A DNA stretch of 64,000 nucleotides from Geodermatophilus telluris (GCF_900102745.1 NZ_FMZF01000001.1:930001-994000), one strand, 5' to 3'; shown: positions 36,277 to 45,266, counted from the first letter of the stretch. Numbers and translations are program-made. Notes: generated from the letters alone by a model not told the origin.

Positions 36277-36326
36277 GCCCGCGCCAGGGTGCGATCCCGC
36301 AGGTCAGCCCTCCGGGAGGGGCCGGT

Positions 36327-36388
36327 CGACGATCAGGTCACCTGATCGTCGCGCGTCCCACCCGACGTCCCACGGTCGGGTGGGACGC
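36327..36388. repeat. Two-module palindromic element, copy 2
   Basis: Module A (36327-36351, identical in all 25 bp to 24953-24977) precedes module B (36353-36388, inverted 13-mers GCGTCCCACCCGA / TCGGGTGGGACGC). A further half-copy (AGGTGGGACGC) extends into the mftF stop region at 36396. Module B differs from the first copy by one base. The element sits after mftF and upstream of the GAF regulator. Confidence 0.85.
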
Positions 36389-36395
36389 GCTCCGG

Positions 36396-37871
36396 TCAGG
36401 TGGGACGCCGCCCGGCCCGGGTCCCCCGTCGTCGCGGCGGGGCGATGTCGGGTGGCGCGGCGGGCAGCAGGGCCCGGGCGTCACGGGCCCGCAGCGCCCC
36501 GGCCCACAGCCCGGCGCCGTAGGCGAGGTCCTCCAGCCGGCGGGCGGCGGCGAAGCGCAGCAGGCCCACCCGGTCGCGGTGCGGCAGCCACGCGAGGACG
36601 GCGTCGGCGGCGGCCAGCACGGCCAGCCGGCGGCGGGCCCGGCGGGAGGCCAGCGCCGCGGCGGCCGCCAGCGGCCAGTGGTGCCGGGTGACGGCGCGGG
36701 CCAGCGTGCGGGCGCCGGCCGCGCCGCCGCGCACGACCAGGGCCGCGGCCAGCCCGTACGGCGCCGGGCGGCCGGGACCGGCGAGCCGGCGGGCCAGCCG
36801 GACGGTGGAGGCGGCCAGGGCGCCCGCGGCCAGCACCCGCCCGGGTCGCCCGCCGGCCACCGCGGGCACCAGCGCGGCCGCCGTCCACGGGGAGACCACC
36901 ACGGGCGCGACCAGGCTGCCGTGCCGGGCGGCCAGGGGCGCCGCGCCGGTGCCGTAGACGGCGCGGCGGCGCAGCCAGGCCCCGGTCGTGCTCGGGTGGT
37001 CGTGGGCCACCCGGGCGGCCGGCTCGTAGCGCACCCGCCAGCCCGCGGCGGCCAGCCGCCAGACCAGGTCGACGTCCTCGGCCACCCGCATGCCGGCGTC
37101 GAACCCCTCCCCCAGCGCGGCACGGCGGGCCAGCAGGGCGGCGCTCGGCACGTAGGACAGGCCGCTCAGCGGCGCGACCGGCCCCGGCACGGGCCCCATG
37201 TCCAGGGCGCTGACCGCCGTCTCGTAGGGCGTCACCCAGCCCGGTGCGGTCGACGGCAGGGCGGTCACGCGCGGCGCGACCAGCGCCAGCCGCGGGTCGG
37301 CCATCTGCGGCAGCAGCGCGGCCAGCCACCCGGGTCCGGGCACGCAGTCGGAGTCGAGGAAGGCCACCAGGTCCGTCGTCGCGGCGCGCAGGCCGGTGTT
37401 GCGCGCCGCCGCGGGCCCGCGCGACCGCTCGTGGCGGAGCACCTCGGCCCCGGCGGCCGCGGCGGCGAGCGCGCCGGGGTCGGCCGAGCCGTCGTCGACC
37501 ACGAGCACCCGCACGCCGGCGGTGTCCGGGTCGGCGCGCAGCGCGGCCAGCAGCCGCGCGACGCCGCCGGCCCGGTCGCGCACCGGGACGACGACGGTGA
37601 CGTCGGCGGGGCCGGGCGCCGGGCCGGCGGGCTCGGGGACGGCCACCCCCGCGTCGAGCAGCCGGGCGGCGAGCGCGGCGGTGACCGCGTCGGTGACGGG
37701 GAGCCGGTCGCCGGCGAGCAGGGCGCGGGCGCGCGCGCTGAGGCGCAGCAGCCGCAGCGGCGAGCCGCCGAGCAGCACCGCGCCGTCCTCCCGCCGCCGC
37801 GTGCCGGGTGCCAGCCGGACGGCGTACCCGTCGGGCAGCCGGGCGTCCGGGGGCGGCGGGACCCCGGTCAC
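36396..37871 (-). CDS. mftF: Mycofactocin glycosyltransferase MftF
   Basis: This 491-residue protein has a family 2 glycosyltransferase core: VTVVVPVRDRAGGV, LVVDDGSADP, RSRGPAAARNTGLRAA, FLDSDCVPGPGWL and an EDVDLVWRL motif. An N-terminal domain of about 90 residues and C-terminal hydrophobic helices match MftF, which adds glucose units to premycofactocin. The GTG start at 37871 overlaps the isochorismatase-like gene stop (GTGA). Its stop touches a palindromic repeat. It is separated from mftABC by about 8 kb. Confidence 0.9.
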   Translation of the reverse strand: MTGVPPPPDARLPDGYAVRLAPGTRRREDGAVLLGGSPLRLLRLSARARALLAGDRLPVTDAVTAALAARLLDAGVAVPEPAGPAPGPADVTVVVPVRDRAGGVARLLAALRADPDTAGVRVLVVDDGSADPGALAAAAAGAEVLRHERSRGPAAARNTGLRAATTDLVAFLDSDCVPGPGWLAALLPQMADPRLALVAPRVTALPSTAPGWVTPYETAVSALDMGPVPGPVAPLSGLSYVPSAALLARRAALGEGFDAGMRVAEDVDLVWRLAAAGWRVRYEPAARVAHDHPSTTGAWLRRRAVYGTGAAPLAARHGSLVAPVVVSPWTAAALVPAVAGGRPGRVLAAGALAASTVRLARRLAGPGRPAPYGLAAALVVRGGAAGARTLARAVTRHHWPLAAAAALASRRARRRLAVLAAADAVLAWLPHRDRVGLLRFAAARRLEDLAYGAGLWAGALRARDARALLPAAPPDIAPPRRRGTRAGRRPT

Positions 37872-38407
37872 CCGGCGAGGACCTCGGCGGTCGTCGTCAG
37901 CTCGACCAGCGGCGCGTAGAGGCCCATGAGGTGCAGCGCCCGGCGGTGGTCGTCGTCGCTGGAGCCCGCGCAGGCGTCGGTGACCACCCGCACCGGGACG
38001 CCGGCGTCGGCGGCCGGCAGCACGGTGGACACCACGCAGCAGTCGGTGGCCACCCCGGCGACGGTGAGCGGGCCGCCGGCGACGACCCCGGCCAGCTCCG
38101 GGCCCCACTTGCCGAACGTCGGTGCGTCGAGCACGGGGGCGCCGCCGGGGTCCTCGACCAGCCGGTACAGCGGCGCGTCGGGCGGCTGCAGCGCGAACGG
38201 GTACTGCGCGTAGTAGTCCACCCAGGCGCCCTCGGGCTCGGCCGGCGCGACGAAGCGGGTGAACACCACCCGCCCGTCGAAGGCGGCCACCAGGTCGCGG
38301 ACCCGTGGGCGGACCTCCTCGAAGCGGGGCGCCGTCCAGGGGGAGTCGGGGTCGCCGAAGACGTGCTGCAGGTCCACGACCACCAGCCAGCCGGGGGGAG
38401 TGCTCAC
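37868..38407 (-). CDS. Cysteine hydrolase (isochorismatase-like)
   Basis: This 179-residue protein has the isochorismatase-fold triad: VVDLQHVF (Asp near 11), TFGKWGPEL (Lys) and GVATDCCVVST (nucleophile Cys). Such enzymes cleave amides or vinyl ethers, for example nicotinamidases. The stop overlaps the mftF start, so it is co-translated with mftF. Whether it takes part in mycofactocin metabolism is unknown. Confidence 0.85.
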   Translation of the reverse strand: MSTPPGWLVVVDLQHVFGDPDSPWTAPRFEEVRPRVRDLVAAFDGRVVFTRFVAPAEPEGAWVDYYAQYPFALQPPDAPLYRLVEDPGGAPVLDAPTFGKWGPELAGVVAGGPLTVAGVATDCCVVSTVLPAADAGVPVRVVTDACAGSSDDDHRRALHLMGLYAPLVELTTTAEVLAG

Positions 38408-38443
38408 GGGCGGAGGCTAACCGGGCGCCCCCAGGCCGGAGAG

Positions 38444-38462
38444 GAAGGTCAGGCTAACCTCA
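38444..38462 (+). promoter_or_regulatory. IdeR/DtxR iron box
   Basis: GAAGGTCAGGCTAACCTCA matches 15 of 19 bases of the IdeR consensus TTAGGTTAGGCTAACCTAA. It lies 27 bp before the start of an iron-siderophore binding protein gene, a classic IdeR target. A second partial AGGCTAACC occurs at 38414-38422. Repression by iron-loaded IdeR is expected. Confidence 0.75.
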
Positions 38463-38489
38463 CCTGGACCCGACGCGAGGAGAACCGCC

Positions 38490-39500
38490 ATGCCGTTCCA
38501 CCCCCTCACCCGGCGCGCCGCCCTGGGCGTGGCCGCCCTGACCACCGCCGGGGCGCTGGCCGCGTGCGGCTCCGGTGGCGACGCGTCCGGGGACGCGTCG
38601 GCGTCCTCGGCCGGGGGCGGGGACGGGACGTTCCCGGTCACCGTGAGCACCGCCTTCGGCGAGGTGGAGATCCCCGAGGAGCCGCTGCGCGTGGTGGCGC
38701 TCGGCTGGTCGGACGCCGAGACCGCCCTGGCGCTCGGGGTGCAGCCGGTGGGCGCCAGCGACTGGCTCGGCTTCGGCGGCGAGGGCGTGGGCCCGTGGGC
38801 CGAGGGCCGCTACGACGAGGCACCCGAGGTCATCGAGACGCTCGAGCCCAGCCTGGAGGCCGTCGCCGCGCTCGAACCCGACCTCATCCTCGACACCCGC
38901 TCCGACGGCACCCGGGAGCGCTACGAGCAGCTGCAGCAGATCGCCCCGACCGTGGGCATCCCCGAGGGCGCCGAGCAGTACCGGACGACGTGGCAGCAGC
39001 AGCTGGAGCTCGTGGGCGAGGCGCTGGGCCGCACCGACGAGGCCGAGCAGCTGCGCGCCGGCCTCGAGCAGCGCTTCGCCGACGCCGCCGCGGCGAACCC
39101 GGCCTTCGCCGGCACCGAGGTCGCCGTCGGCGCCTACACCTCCGAGGGCTTCGGCGCCTACGTGCGCGGCGACACCCGGGTGGACTTCCTGGAGGCGCTG
39201 GGCTTCACGAACAAGCCGGCGGTCCAGGAGCTCGCGGGCGAGAGCTTCTTCGTCCCGGTCTCCGACGAGCAGGTGGCGCTGCTCGACGCGCCGCTGACCG
39301 TCGTCTTCCCGATCTTCGTCGACCCGGCGCAGGTCACCGGCAACCCGCTGTGGCAGACGCTGGGCTCGGTGCAGGCCGGCAACGCCCTCGTGCTCGACGA
39401 CGAGACGCTGGTCAACGCCTTCTCCAGCGGCTCGGTGCTCGGTACGGGGTACGCCCTCGACAACGCCGTCCCGCTGCTGGCGCAGACCCTCGCGGACTGA
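38490..39500 (+). CDS. Iron-siderophore ABC transporter substrate-binding lipoprotein
   Basis: This 336-residue protein has a signal peptide with TRRAALGVAALTTAGALAAC, whose final LAAC is a lipobox. The mature protein is of the FepB/FecB type, with VVALGWSDAETALALGVQPVG, ALEPDLILDT, the QLQQIAPTV segment and LEALGF. It captures ferric siderophores outside the membrane. The permease and ATPase are not adjacent. Iron control is suggested by the upstream IdeR box. Confidence 0.88.
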   Translation: MPFHPLTRRAALGVAALTTAGALAACGSGGDASGDASASSAGGGDGTFPVTVSTAFGEVEIPEEPLRVVALGWSDAETALALGVQPVGASDWLGFGGEGVGPWAEGRYDEAPEVIETLEPSLEAVAALEPDLILDTRSDGTRERYEQLQQIAPTVGIPEGAEQYRTTWQQQLELVGEALGRTDEAEQLRAGLEQRFADAAAANPAFAGTEVAVGAYTSEGFGAYVRGDTRVDFLEALGFTNKPAVQELAGESFFVPVSDEQVALLDAPLTVVFPIFVDPAQVTGNPLWQTLGSVQAGNALVLDDETLVNAFSSGSVLGTGYALDNAVPLLAQTLAD

Positions 39501-39506
39501 GCGCCC

Positions 39507-41054
39507 TCAGCGCACCACCGGAGGCCGTCCCGGCACCGCCGGGGCGGCCTCCTGCGCCCGCACCGCCGGCCGCCGCAGCGCGAGGGCGCCCAGCAGCCCG
39601 ACGGCGAAGGCGGCCAGCACGCCGAGGTTGGCGAAGGCCCACGCGCCCTCCCGGCCGCCCAGGCCCAGCGGGCCGAGCAGGTAGCCCTGCCAGTCCAGCC
39701 AGCCGGCCAGGCCGTTGGTGACCAGCCCCCAGCCGAGCACGGTGCCCAGCGCCAGGAGCAGCAGCGGCACCGCCGGGACGGCGCCGTAGCGACCGCGGGG
39801 GTCGTAGAGGTCGGCCTCGGCGTAGTCGCGGCGGCGCAGCGCGAGATCGCCCAGGAAGACGCCGCACCAGGCCGCGACCGGGACGCCCAGGGTGATGAGG
39901 AAGCCCTGGAACTGCACGAAGAAGCCCCCGGTGGCGAGGAAGACGACCCACACCGCGCCGAGCACCATGAGCGTGCCGTCGATGCCGGCCGCGACCGGGC
40001 GGGGCACCCGGACGCCGGCGGCCAGCAGCGACAGGCCCGACGAGTAGATGTCCAGCAGCGCCCCGCCGACCAGGCCGAGCACCGCGACGACGACGAAGGG
40101 CACGAGGAACCAGGTCGGCAGGATCGAGCCCAGCGCACCGATCGGGTCGGCGCCGATCGCGGCCGACAGCTCCGGGTCCGAGGCGGCCAGCAGCAGCCCG
40201 GTGCCCAGCAGCACGACCGGGGCGAGTGCGCCGCCGGCCGTCGTCCACCCGACGACGCCGCCGGTGGAGGCGGTGCGCGGCAGGTAGCGCGAGTAGTCGG
40301 CCGCGGCGTTGACCCAGCCGAAGCCGTAGCCGGTCATCGCCAGCACCAGCGCGCCGACCACGGCCGCCGTCGTCCCGCCCGGGGTGGCGGTGACCGCCGA
40401 CCAGTCGACCTCCCCGGCGACGAGCACCACGTAGACGACGGTGAGCACGCCGCTGACCACGGTGATCCACCGCTGCATGCGCATGATCGCGTCGAAGCCG
40501 AGGACGCCGCCGGCGACCACGAGGCCCGCGACGACGAGCAGCGCCACCACCTGCGTCGCCGTCCCGCCGCTCCAGCCGAGCTGGCCGAACACCGTGGCCG
40601 TGGCCAGGGTGGCGAGGCTGACGAGCACCGTCTCCCAGCCCACGGTGAGCACCCACGACAACACGGCGGGGACCCGGTTGCCGTGCACGCCGAAGGCGGC
40701 GCGGCTGAGCACCAGGGTGGGCGCCGAGCCGCGCTTGCCGGCGATCGCCACCAGCCCGCAGAGCAGGAACGAGACGACGATGCCGACGACGCCGGCCACC
40801 AGGGCCTGGCCGGCCGAGATGCCGAAGCCCAGCAGGAAGGAGCCGTAGGCCAGGCCCAGCACGCTCACGTTCGCGCCGAACCACGGCCAGAACAGCTGCC
40901 GCGGGGCACCCCGGCGCTCCTCCTCGGCGATGACGTTGATGCCGTTGGTCTCGACGGCGACCCGGCCGGCCGGTGCCGCGTTCGCGGGGACCTGGTCGGC
41001 GACCGGCTGGTGGGCCACGGTGGACTCCTCTGCTCCGACGGCGGTGGCCGTCAT
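39507..41054 (-). CDS. NCS1 family nucleobase/cation symporter (cytosine permease-like)
   Basis: This 515-residue protein has about twelve helices and NCS1 signatures: ETNGINVIAEEERRG before helix 1, LFWPWFGANVSVLGLAYGSFLLGFG, and GYGFGWVNAAADYSRYLPR. It likely imports cytosine, a purine or a related heterocycle. The ATG at 41054 is weakly supported by a CAGG site. It ends convergent with the iron-binding lipoprotein gene, six bases away. Confidence 0.85.
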   Translation of the reverse strand: MTATAVGAEESTVAHQPVADQVPANAAPAGRVAVETNGINVIAEEERRGAPRQLFWPWFGANVSVLGLAYGSFLLGFGISAGQALVAGVVGIVVSFLLCGLVAIAGKRGSAPTLVLSRAAFGVHGNRVPAVLSWVLTVGWETVLVSLATLATATVFGQLGWSGGTATQVVALLVVAGLVVAGGVLGFDAIMRMQRWITVVSGVLTVVYVVLVAGEVDWSAVTATPGGTTAAVVGALVLAMTGYGFGWVNAAADYSRYLPRTASTGGVVGWTTAGGALAPVVLLGTGLLLAASDPELSAAIGADPIGALGSILPTWFLVPFVVVAVLGLVGGALLDIYSSGLSLLAAGVRVPRPVAAGIDGTLMVLGAVWVVFLATGGFFVQFQGFLITLGVPVAAWCGVFLGDLALRRRDYAEADLYDPRGRYGAVPAVPLLLLALGTVLGWGLVTNGLAGWLDWQGYLLGPLGLGGREGAWAFANLGVLAAFAVGLLGALALRRPAVRAQEAAPAVPGRPPVVR

Positions 41055-41072
41055 CCTGCTGCAGGAGGCACT

Positions 41073-41825
41073 GTGCCCGACCACCCGCGCGCCCTGGTCC
41101 CCACCGGCCACGTCGAGCCCGTGCCGCGGCGCGTGCGGGCGGTGCTGGGCGGCGTCGTCGTCCTCGACACCCTCCGCGCGCGGTACGTGTGGGAGTGGCC
41201 GCCCTACCCGCAGTACGTCGTCCCGGTCGACGACGTGGCACCCGGCGTGCTCGCCGACGAGGGGGAGACGGCGGAGACGCCGGTCGGCACCGCGGCGCGC
41301 CACGGGCTGCGCGCCGGCGGCCGGGAGCGGCCCGGCGCGGCGCTGGTGCACACCGGCGACCGGGTGCCCGAGCTGGCCGGCCACGTCCGCCTGGACTGGG
41401 CCGCCCTCGACGCCTGGTTCGAGGAGGACGAGGAGGTCTTCGTCCACCCGCGCAACCCCTACTCCCGCGTCGACGCGATCCGTTCGTCGCGGCGGGTGCG
41501 GGTCGAGCGCGACGGCGTGGTGCTGGCGGAGTCGGCGTCGCCGGTGCTGGTCTTCGAGACCGGGCTGCCCACCCGCTCCTACCTGCCGCGCACCGACGTC
41601 CGCTGGGAGCACCTCGCACCCAGCACCACGGTCACCCAGTGCCCGTACAAGGGCCGGACCAGCGGCTACTGGTCATTGCTGGGGGTCGACGACGTCGCGT
41701 GGTCCTACGACTTCCCGACCCGCGAGCTGACCCCGATCGCCGGCCTGGTCGCCTTCTACGACGAGGAGGTGGACGTCGTCGTCGACGGCGTCCGCCAGGA
41801 GCGGCCGCGCACGCACATGCGCTGA
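41073..41825 (+). CDS. DUF427 domain protein
   Basis: This 250-residue protein contains two DUF427-type folds. Seen are RVRAVLGGVVVLDTLRARYVWEWP and the second, more complete copy with RVRVERDGVVLAES, YLPRTDVRWEHL, TQCPYKGRTSGYWSL and IAGLVAFYDEEVDVVVDG. The function is not known. The GTG follows a GGAGG site. It is divergent from the NCS1 permease (18 bp gap) and ends three bases before the mftE stop. Confidence 0.85.
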   Translation: MPDHPRALVPTGHVEPVPRRVRAVLGGVVVLDTLRARYVWEWPPYPQYVVPVDDVAPGVLADEGETAETPVGTAARHGLRAGGRERPGAALVHTGDRVPELAGHVRLDWAALDAWFEEDEEVFVHPRNPYSRVDAIRSSRRVRVERDGVVLAESASPVLVFETGLPTRSYLPRTDVRWEHLAPSTTVTQCPYKGRTSGYWSLLGVDDVAWSYDFPTRELTPIAGLVAFYDEEVDVVVDGVRQERPRTHMR

Positions 41826-41828
41826 CTC

Positions 41829-42512
41829 TCAGCGCAGCCGCCCGTCCGCGCCGACGTCCCAGCGCCCGACGGCCGCCGTCAGCCGGGCGGCGATGCCCGT
41901 GAGCAGGCGCGCGCCCTCCTCCGCCGAGGCGCCGGCCGGGTCGCCGAGCACGCCGGTCGGGCTGACCCCGCGCACGCCCTCGGCGCGCAGCCGGGGCAGC
42001 AGCTCGGCGATCGGCGCGGTCTCCCCCGCGACGGACCGGTCGGTCCGCACCACACCTGGTTCCACGTGCAACAGCAGCGACGTCTCGGTGCGCCCGGCGT
42101 GCGCGTCACCGCCGGCGACGCCGCAGGGGAACCAGGCGGCGTCGCGGCCCTCGGCGCGCAGCAGCGGGACGGCGGAGCGCAGCGCGTCGAGGTTGCCGCC
42201 GTGGCCGTTGACGACGAGCAGCCGACCCGCCCAGCGGCAGGCCGAGCGGCCGTACTCGACGAGCAGGGTGGTCAGCGCCGCGGTGCCGAGGGAGACCGTG
42301 CCGGGGAACCCCTCGTGCTCGCCGCTCGCGCCGTAGGGGACGGCCGGTGCGACGACGGCGTCCAGCCCCGCTCGCCGGACCACCGCCTCGGCGACGGTGG
42401 TGTCGGTGGCCAGCGGCAGGTGGTGGCCGTGCTGCTCGACCGAGCCCAGCGGGACGACCAGCAGCGGGCGGTCGGGCAGCTCCGGCCAGACGGCACCGGC
42501 CAGGTCGGGCAC
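41829..42512 (-). CDS. mftE: Mycofactocin peptidase MftE (creatininase family)
   Basis: This 227-residue protein has the creatininase metal site: PLGSVEQHGHHLPLATDT and VVNGHGGNLDALRSA. The MftE-specific block LVEYGRSACRWAGRLL and the segment GGDAHAGRTETSLLLHVEP closely resemble mycobacterial MftE. It hydrolyses the modified MftA peptide to release the C-terminal Val-Tyr-derived product. The GTG start lies eight bases after the MFS gene stop, so the two are co-transcribed. It is about 3 kb from mftABC and in the same direction. Confidence 0.92.
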   Translation of the reverse strand: MPDLAGAVWPELPDRPLLVVPLGSVEQHGHHLPLATDTTVAEAVVRRAGLDAVVAPAVPYGASGEHEGFPGTVSLGTAALTTLLVEYGRSACRWAGRLLVVNGHGGNLDALRSAVPLLRAEGRDAAWFPCGVAGGDAHAGRTETSLLLHVEPGVVRTDRSVAGETAPIAELLPRLRAEGVRGVSPTGVLGDPAGASAEEGARLLTGIAARLTAAVGRWDVGADGRLR

Positions 42513-42520
42513 CGGTGGGC

Positions 42521-43816
42521 CTAGGCGGCGGCGGGCACGTCGTCGGCCACGTCGTCGGGCAGCTCCCACGGCCGGACGACGACGACCAGGACGGCGATCG
42601 CGGTGACCAGCGCGCCGACCACGACCGTGCCCATGGCGACCGCGTCGTTGCCGAGCAGGCCGACCAGCGGCGCGACGACCGCGCCGACGCCGAACTGGAC
42701 CGCGCCGAGCAGCGCCGCGGCGGTGCCGGCCGCCTCGCCGTGCCGGGACAGCGCCAGCGCGGGGGCGTTGGGCAGTGCCAGGCCGGAGCTGAACAGCACC
42801 GCCCACAGCGGGAGCGCCACCGCCCACAGGCCACCGGTGCCGGTGGCGGCGAGGCCGAGCAGCACCGCGCCGGCCAGCGCGCCGCCGATCGTGCCGGCCA
42901 CCAGCACCTGGGCCGGGGAGAACCGGCGCAGCACGACCGGGTTGAGCTGGGTGGCGGCGATCAGCCAGACGGCGCCGGCGCCGAAGAGCAGGCCGAACTG
43001 CTGCTCGTCGAGGCCGAACTGGTCCTGGAAGACGAACGAGGAGCCCGACACGTAGCTGAACAGCCCGGCCATGGTCAGGCCCGCGACCAGCACGAGGCCG
43101 ACGTAGGTGCGGTCGCGCAGCAGCGCCCGGTAGCCGCGCAGGGTACCGGCCGGCCCGGCGCTGCGCCGCCGCTCCGGCGGCAGGGTCTCGCGGACGGCCA
43201 GTGCCCCGACGGCGAGCAGCAGCAGCCCGTACACCGCGAGCAGCAGGAACACCCCGCGCCAGGAGGTGATCCGCAGGACCTCCCCGCCGACCGTGGGCGC
43301 CAGCACCGGGGCGGCGCCGAGCACGAGGAACAGCCGCGACAGCATGGTCGCCGCGGCACGGCCGGAGAACAGGTCGCGCACCACCGCGAGGGCGATGACC
43401 GCGCCGGCCGCCGTCCCCACGCCCTGCAGGAAGCGCAGCAGGCCGAGGACGGTGATCGACGGGGCGACGAGCACCAGCAGCGAGGCGACGACGTGCAGCG
43501 CGGTGCCGGCCAGCAGCGGCCCCTTGCGGCCCAGCGCGTCCGACAGCGGGCCGAGCACGAGCTGGCCGAGCGCCAGGCCGACCAGGGTGCCGGTGAGGGT
43601 GAGCTGCACCGTCGCCGAGCTGGTCTGCAGGTCGTCGGCGATCGTGGGCAGGGCGGGCAGGTACATGTCGACGGTGAGCGGGCCGAGCGCCACGAACGCG
43701 CCGAGGGTGAGTGCGGTGCGCGCCGTCCCCGGCCGGTCGGTGCGGGCGGGCGCGACGGCCGGCCGGTCCTGGGTGGTGGTCACGACGTTGCGCAAGGCAA
43801 CCGGCTGCCCGGGCAT
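42521..43816 (-). CDS. Bcr/CflA-type MFS multidrug transporter
   Basis: This 431-residue protein has twelve predicted helices. TVDMYLPALPTIADDLQTS after helix 1, GQLVLGPLSDALGRKGPLL and LRFLQGVGTAAGAVIALAVVRDLF are typical Bcr/CflA motifs. A GTG at 43783 giving an N-terminus VTTTQDRP is an alternative start. It immediately precedes mftE and shares its transcript. Export of a drug or metabolite is likely; a mycofactocin role is only suggested by position. Confidence 0.85.
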   Translation of the reverse strand: MPGQPVALRNVVTTTQDRPAVAPARTDRPGTARTALTLGAFVALGPLTVDMYLPALPTIADDLQTSSATVQLTLTGTLVGLALGQLVLGPLSDALGRKGPLLAGTALHVVASLLVLVAPSITVLGLLRFLQGVGTAAGAVIALAVVRDLFSGRAAATMLSRLFLVLGAAPVLAPTVGGEVLRITSWRGVFLLLAVYGLLLLAVGALAVRETLPPERRRSAGPAGTLRGYRALLRDRTYVGLVLVAGLTMAGLFSYVSGSSFVFQDQFGLDEQQFGLLFGAGAVWLIAATQLNPVVLRRFSPAQVLVAGTIGGALAGAVLLGLAATGTGGLWAVALPLWAVLFSSGLALPNAPALALSRHGEAAGTAAALLGAVQFGVGAVVAPLVGLLGNDAVAMGTVVVGALVTAIAVLVVVVRPWELPDDVADDVPAAA

Positions 43817-43863
43817 TCCGGGACCGACCGTGTCATCCGCCTCAGGCGGGGAAGGGCACCTGC

Positions 43864-44346
43864 ATGACGACGGAATCGACGCGCAGGGTCGCCGAGCTCA
43901 TCCAGGGCCAGAAGTTCGGCTTCCTCACCACCACCACGCCCGAGGGCAAGCTCACCAGCCGGCCGATGTCGCTGCAGGAGGTCGAGTTCGACGGCGACCT
44001 GTGGTTCTTCGCCGAGCGGTCCGCGCCCTGGCTGACCCACATCGCCGCCTCGCCGCAGGTCAACGTGGGCATCGGGTCGGGCGGGGAGTGGATCTCGCTG
44101 ACCGGGCACGCCCTCGTCGTCGACGACGTCGCGAAGAAGAAGGAGCTGTGGAACGCCGGCGTCGAGGCGTGGCTGCCGCAGGGCCCGGAGGACCCGTCGG
44201 TGGTCCTGGTCAAGGTCGACGGCGACTCGGCGGAGTACTGGGACAGCCCGGGCAACCGGCTGGCCACCGCGCTGAGCTTCGCCAAGGCCAAGGTGACCGG
44301 CCAGCAGCCCGACACCGGCGACCACGAGAAGGTCCACCTCGACTGA
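43864..44346 (+). CDS. Pyridoxamine-phosphate-oxidase-like (general stress) flavoprotein
   Basis: This 160-residue protein has the split-barrel fold of stress protein 26: FGFLTTTTPEGKLTSRPM, GDLWFFAERSAPWLTHIAASPQVNV and a C-terminal SAEYWDSPGNRL segment. Such proteins bind FMN, FAD or F420. The ATG has a GGGGAAGG site. A strong hairpin follows the stop. Confidence 0.87.
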   Translation: MTTESTRRVAELIQGQKFGFLTTTTPEGKLTSRPMSLQEVEFDGDLWFFAERSAPWLTHIAASPQVNVGIGSGGEWISLTGHALVVDDVAKKKELWNAGVEAWLPQGPEDPSVVLVKVDGDSAEYWDSPGNRLATALSFAKAKVTGQQPDTGDHEKVHLD

Positions 44347-44363
44347 CCGCGGGGCCGACGCCC

Positions 44364-44392
44364 GGGTGCGGCGGCCGCCGGCCGCCGCACCC
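44364..44392. terminator. Bidirectional terminator-like hairpin
   Basis: Perfect 13-bp stem (GGGTGCGGCGGCC, loop GCC, GGCCGCCGCACCC) between the stops of the convergent stress flavoprotein and SDR genes. There is no T-run. Confidence 0.8.
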
Positions 44393-44400
44393 GCCGTCCG

Positions 44401-45237
44401 CTACTTGACCACCGACCCGGCGTCGACCGGCAGCTGGACGCCGGTGACGAAGCGGGCGTCGTCGCTGACCAGCCACAGGACCGCGTTGCTGATGTCGCCC
44501 GCCTCGACCCACGGCACCGGCATGGCGTTGAGCCCCTGGAACAGCGGGGCGACGTCGTCCTGGGTGACCTCGTCCTCGGGCTTGTCCGGGACGAAGTTCC
44601 CGTAGGTCTTGCGGTTGTGGATCATGTCGGTGCTGACCGCCGTCGGGTGCACGGAGTTGACCCGGATCATGTCCGGCGCGAACTCGTTGGCGAAGGTCTT
44701 CACCAGCCCGACGACGCCGTGCTTGGCCGCGACGTAGTGCGCGAGGTTGCCCAGGCCCTTGATGCCGGCGGTGGAGCTGGTGAGCACGATCGCGCCGCCC
44801 TGGCCGTGCGCGCGGATGTGCGGGACGGCCGCCCGCACCGTCTTGAAGACGCCGGTGAGGTTGATGTCGATCATCTCGTCCCACATCTCGTCGGTGAGGT
44901 CCTCCACCGGCGCGAAGCTGGCGATGCCGGCGTTGGCCAGCACGATGTCCAGGCGGCCGAGCTCGGCCACCCCCTCGTCGACGGCCGCGCGCAGGGCGGC
45001 GGTGTCGCGGACGTCGGCGACCCGGGTGACGATCCGCCGGTCGAGCGCCTCGACCTGGCGGGCGGTCTCGGCCAGGTCGTCCTCGGTGGCCATCGGGTAG
45101 CCCACGGTCGGGACGTCGGCACACCGGTCGACGGCGATGACGTCGGCGCCCTCCTGCGCCAGCCGAAGGGCGTGGCTGCGGCCCTGGCCGCGCGCCGCGC
45201 CGGTGATGAGAGCGACCTTGCCGTCGAGCTTGCCCAT
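44401..45237 (-). CDS. Mycofactocin-coupled SDR family oxidoreductase
   Basis: This 278-residue short-chain dehydrogenase has TGAARGQGRSHALRLA, LANAGIA and HYVAAKHGVVGL (YxxxK). An insertion around residues 38-65 with PTVGYPMATEDDLAETARQVE is characteristic of the mycofactocin-associated SDRs, whose NAD is thought to stay bound and be reoxidised by mycofactocin. It probably oxidises an alcohol. The ATG has an AGGGGAG site. Confidence 0.9.
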   Translation of the reverse strand: MGKLDGKVALITGAARGQGRSHALRLAQEGADVIAVDRCADVPTVGYPMATEDDLAETARQVEALDRRIVTRVADVRDTAALRAAVDEGVAELGRLDIVLANAGIASFAPVEDLTDEMWDEMIDINLTGVFKTVRAAVPHIRAHGQGGAIVLTSSTAGIKGLGNLAHYVAAKHGVVGLVKTFANEFAPDMIRVNSVHPTAVSTDMIHNRKTYGNFVPDKPEDEVTQDDVAPLFQGLNAMPVPWVEAGDISNAVLWLVSDDARFVTGVQLPVDAGSVVK

Positions 45238-45266
45238 CCGGACTCCCCTGGTCTGCGCTGACGTGG

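Noticed and set aside
36277-36395. The palindromic element considered as an attachment site of an integrated element
   Set aside because: No integrase, tRNA gene or mobile cargo lies between the two copies, and the genes between them are ordinary chromosomal types.
38408-38489. A riboswitch upstream of the siderophore-binding gene
   Set aside because: The gap is too short for known metal or cobalamin riboswitches, and an IdeR box explains the expected iron control.
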